DNA of 6,813 nt from Pirellulales bacterium (GTDB lineage Bacteria > Planctomycetota > Planctomycetia > Pirellulales > Thermoguttaceae). The stretch lies in contig DAOWNK010000178.1 in assembly GCA_030642635.1 (NCBI GenBank), positions 1 to 6,813 of the forward strand, written 5' to 3'. Of this stretch, positions 5,777 to 6,813 are shown in pieces. A program made the position numbers and the translations under genes. Numbering within the stretch: the first letter of the stretch is position 1; every line of letters starts with the position of its first letter. The notes under the pieces are model-generated. The model made no database searches. It saw only the letters and a program-made list of their open reading frames with translations, and was not told the DNA's origin.

Positions 5777-5858
5777 GTAAAGCCGCGACCAATGGTCGCG
5801 GTTCTTCGGATTATCGACTCGTCGCTGGGTGATCCGCGACCATTGGTCGCGGCTTTAC
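5777..5858. repeat. 82-bp double-hairpin (REP/BIME-like) element filling the flgG-flgA gap
   Basis: Bases 5777-5801 and 5834-5858 are perfect inverted copies of 25 nt (GTAAAGCCGCGACCAATGG and on to 5801). Each arm contains its own hairpin: CCGCGACCA-A-TGGTCGCGG (5783-5801) and CCGCGACCA-T-TGGTCGCGG (5834-5852), both perfect 9 bp with a 1-nt centre. The centre is 32 nt. The element starts 4 nt before the flgA ATG and ends 1 nt before the TGA of flgG (5862-5860), so it occupies essentially the entire gap. The architecture, two palindromes in inverted orientation, matches REP/BIME or small MITE elements. It could shield the 3' end of flgG mRNA or restrict initiation at flgA. Confidence 0.85.
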
Positions 5859-5859
5859 A

Positions 5860-6663
5860 TCAATACCTCTTCAAGTTCGCCACGATTTGCATGGCCTCGT
5901 CGCCGGCCTGTACGACCTTCGAGTTAAGCTCGAACGCGCGTTGGGTTTTGATCAGTTCGATCAACTCGCGTACCGGCTCGACGTTCGAGGATTCCAACAT
6001 TCCTTGCCGCAAGGTGCCGATGCCGTCTTGCCCAGGGTTGCCAAGCGTCGGGGCGCCGGATGCGTCGGTCTCGCCGTAGAGGTTCTCGCCCATCTTCAGC
6101 AGCCCGTCTGGATTGACGAAGTATGCCAACTCGATCTGCCCGACTTGCGAAAGCTGGTTGTTGCCGGGCTGTCGGACCGAAACTATGCCTTCCGGGCTGA
6201 CGACAATGTAGGTGGCGTCTTGCGGAATGTTGATCGGCGGTTCCAGCAGCCGGCCTATGCCCGCTGAACCCATTACGATGTCGCCGTTGGAGTTCTTCGA
6301 AAAGTTCCCTGCCCTGGTGTACACCGTCTCTCCGTTGGGATCCATCACTTGGAAGAAGCCTGGGCCTTGGATGGCCAGGTCCAGTTCGGCTCCGGTCTGC
6401 TCGAACGAGCCTTGGACGAAATTCGTCTGTGTGCTCTGCACCCGAGAACCGAGTCCGATCGATATGCCGGTCGGCGTGTACTGTCCGGCCGTGTCTTGAG
6501 AGCCTGGAAACTTCTCGTGCCGGTAGAACAGGTCTTCAAAATTCGCCCGATCCATCTTAAACGCAGTTGTTTCCACGTTCGCTAAGTTGTTGGCAATGAC
6601 GTCCAACTTGGTCTCCAGCGCCGTCATACCGGTCGCCGCCGAGTAAAGTGCTTGTACTGTCAT
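5860..6663 (-). CDS. flgG: Flagellar distal rod protein FlgG
   Basis: FlgG polymerises into the distal rod, through which the hook is connected and around which the P- and L-rings sit. The 267 residues match the usual length (about 260). The N-terminus carries the axial-protein signature (TGMTALETKLDVIANNLANV, residues 11-30, then ETTAFKMDRANFEDLFY). The middle contains LDLAIQGPGFFQV (94-106) and YTRAGNFSKNSNGDIV (115-130). The segment NLYGETDASGAPTLGNPG (194-211), then GTLRQGMLESSNVEPV (216-231) and the QRAFELNSKVVQAGDE helix (241-256), is specific to FlgG rather than FlgF. No signal peptide is present, consistent with flagellar type III export. Only 0-2 nt separate its stop from the hairpin element ahead of flgA. 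ATG at 6663 has no Shine-Dalgarno; the preceding bases (CCCCTATTTTACCCC) belong to a dispersed repeat. Confidence 0.97.
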   Translation of the reverse strand: MTVQALYSAATGMTALETKLDVIANNLANVETTAFKMDRANFEDLFYRHEKFPGSQDTAGQYTPTGISIGLGSRVQSTQTNFVQGSFEQTGAELDLAIQGPGFFQVMDPNGETVYTRAGNFSKNSNGDIVMGSAGIGRLLEPPINIPQDATYIVVSPEGIVSVRQPGNNQLSQVGQIELAYFVNPDGLLKMGENLYGETDASGAPTLGNPGQDGIGTLRQGMLESSNVEPVRELIELIKTQRAFELNSKVVQAGDEAMQIVANLKRY

Positions 6664-6702
6664 GGGGTAAAATAGGGGTTAGGGATTGGGGATTAGTGAT
6701 TG
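6664..6702 (+). repeat. TAGGGATT-type repeat, copy C, with G-quadruplex pattern, abutting flgG start
   Basis: On the plus strand, runs GGGG (6664-6667), GGGG (6674-6677), GGG (6682-6684) and GGGG (6688-6691) are spaced by 6, 4 and 3 nt, a canonical G-quadruplex pattern. This is the template strand for flgG, and the first run touches the start codon. The TAGGGATTGGGGATT core (6680-6694) is identical to copy B at the flgH end, in opposite orientation. The repeat occupies the normal place of a ribosome-binding site. Confidence 0.7.
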
Positions 6703-6722
6703 TTGTTCGTATCCAAATATCA

Positions 6723-6812
6723 CAACACCATCTGCCCCAACACCATCTGCCCCAACACCATCTGCCCCAACACTATCTGACCCAACCCTATCTGCCCCAA
6801 CACTCACTTCCC
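6723..6812. repeat. 15-bp x 6 minisatellite (CAACACCATCTGCCC)
   Basis: Six contiguous 15-bp units start at 6723, 6738, 6753, 6768, 6783 and 6798. The first three are identical; the fourth and fifth carry two substitutions each, and the sixth is more degenerate. On the minus strand the unit reads TTGGGGCAGATGGTG-like. The decamer TTGGGGCAGA also occurs once at 3048-3057, across the right edge of the MITE-like element. There are no spacers, so this is not CRISPR. It probably sits between flgG and an upstream gene (flgF expected). One minus-strand frame through it stays open as VGADG repeats to a stop near 6677, so a coding role for the right end cannot be fully excluded. Confidence 0.85.
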
Positions 6813-6813
6813 C

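Noticed and set aside
6723..6812. Possible CRISPR array
   Set aside because: The 15-bp units are contiguous with no spacers, and no cas gene is present.

Overview
The window is one stretch of a flagellar gene cluster. All seven genes lie on the minus strand, so they are transcribed from high to low coordinates: flgG (distal rod), flgA (P-ring chaperone), flgH (L-ring), flgI (P-ring), a short flgJ-type rod-binding gene, flgN (hook-junction chaperone) and flgK (hook-filament junction protein 1). flgK runs off the left edge with its C-terminal motif already visible. The L-ring and P-ring genes imply a diderm host. The gene order, the moderately high GC, the stand-alone rod-binding protein without a muramidase domain and the repeat-laden gaps suggest a planctomycete, perhaps Pirellulales-like. 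That placement is an inference; no marker here proves it.

Together the products build the outer part of the basal body and the start of the filament. FlgG forms the distal rod. FlgA escorts FlgI to form the P-ring in the periplasm. FlgH forms the L-ring in the outer membrane. The FlgJ-type protein caps or binds the rod. FlgN escorts FlgK, which joins hook to filament. No flgM is visible between flgJ and flgN, where many clusters carry it.

The genes are conventional but the gaps are not. Of the six intergenic gaps, only flgA-flgH (16 nt) is a normal operon junction with a clear Shine-Dalgarno. The other gaps, and the region upstream of flgG, hold different repeat types. From left to right these are: a 40-nt all-purine tract facing a 36-nt all-pyrimidine tract (flgN-flgK); a 17-bp direct duplication that supplies the end and stop of flgN; ten consecutive heptamers plus a palindrome (flgJ-flgN); a 162-bp MITE-like element with nested inverted repeats (flgI-flgJ); G-rich TAGGGATT-type repeats at three gene borders, two of which fit G-quadruplex patterns; an 82-bp double-hairpin element that nearly fills the flgG-flgA gap; and a 15-bp x 6 minisatellite at the right edge. 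Several start codons (flgG, flgA, flgI, flgK) lack a recognisable Shine-Dalgarno.

I see no wholly unknown protein system. The most unusual signal is this dense set of repeats and hairpins in the gaps of what should be a tight operon. No gene-free stretch exceeds 300 bases: the longest are the flgI-flgJ gap (232 nt), the flgN-flgK gap (198 nt), the flgJ-flgN gap (179 nt) and the 150 nt upstream of flgG. No RNA gene, CRISPR array, transposase or convincing promoter was found.
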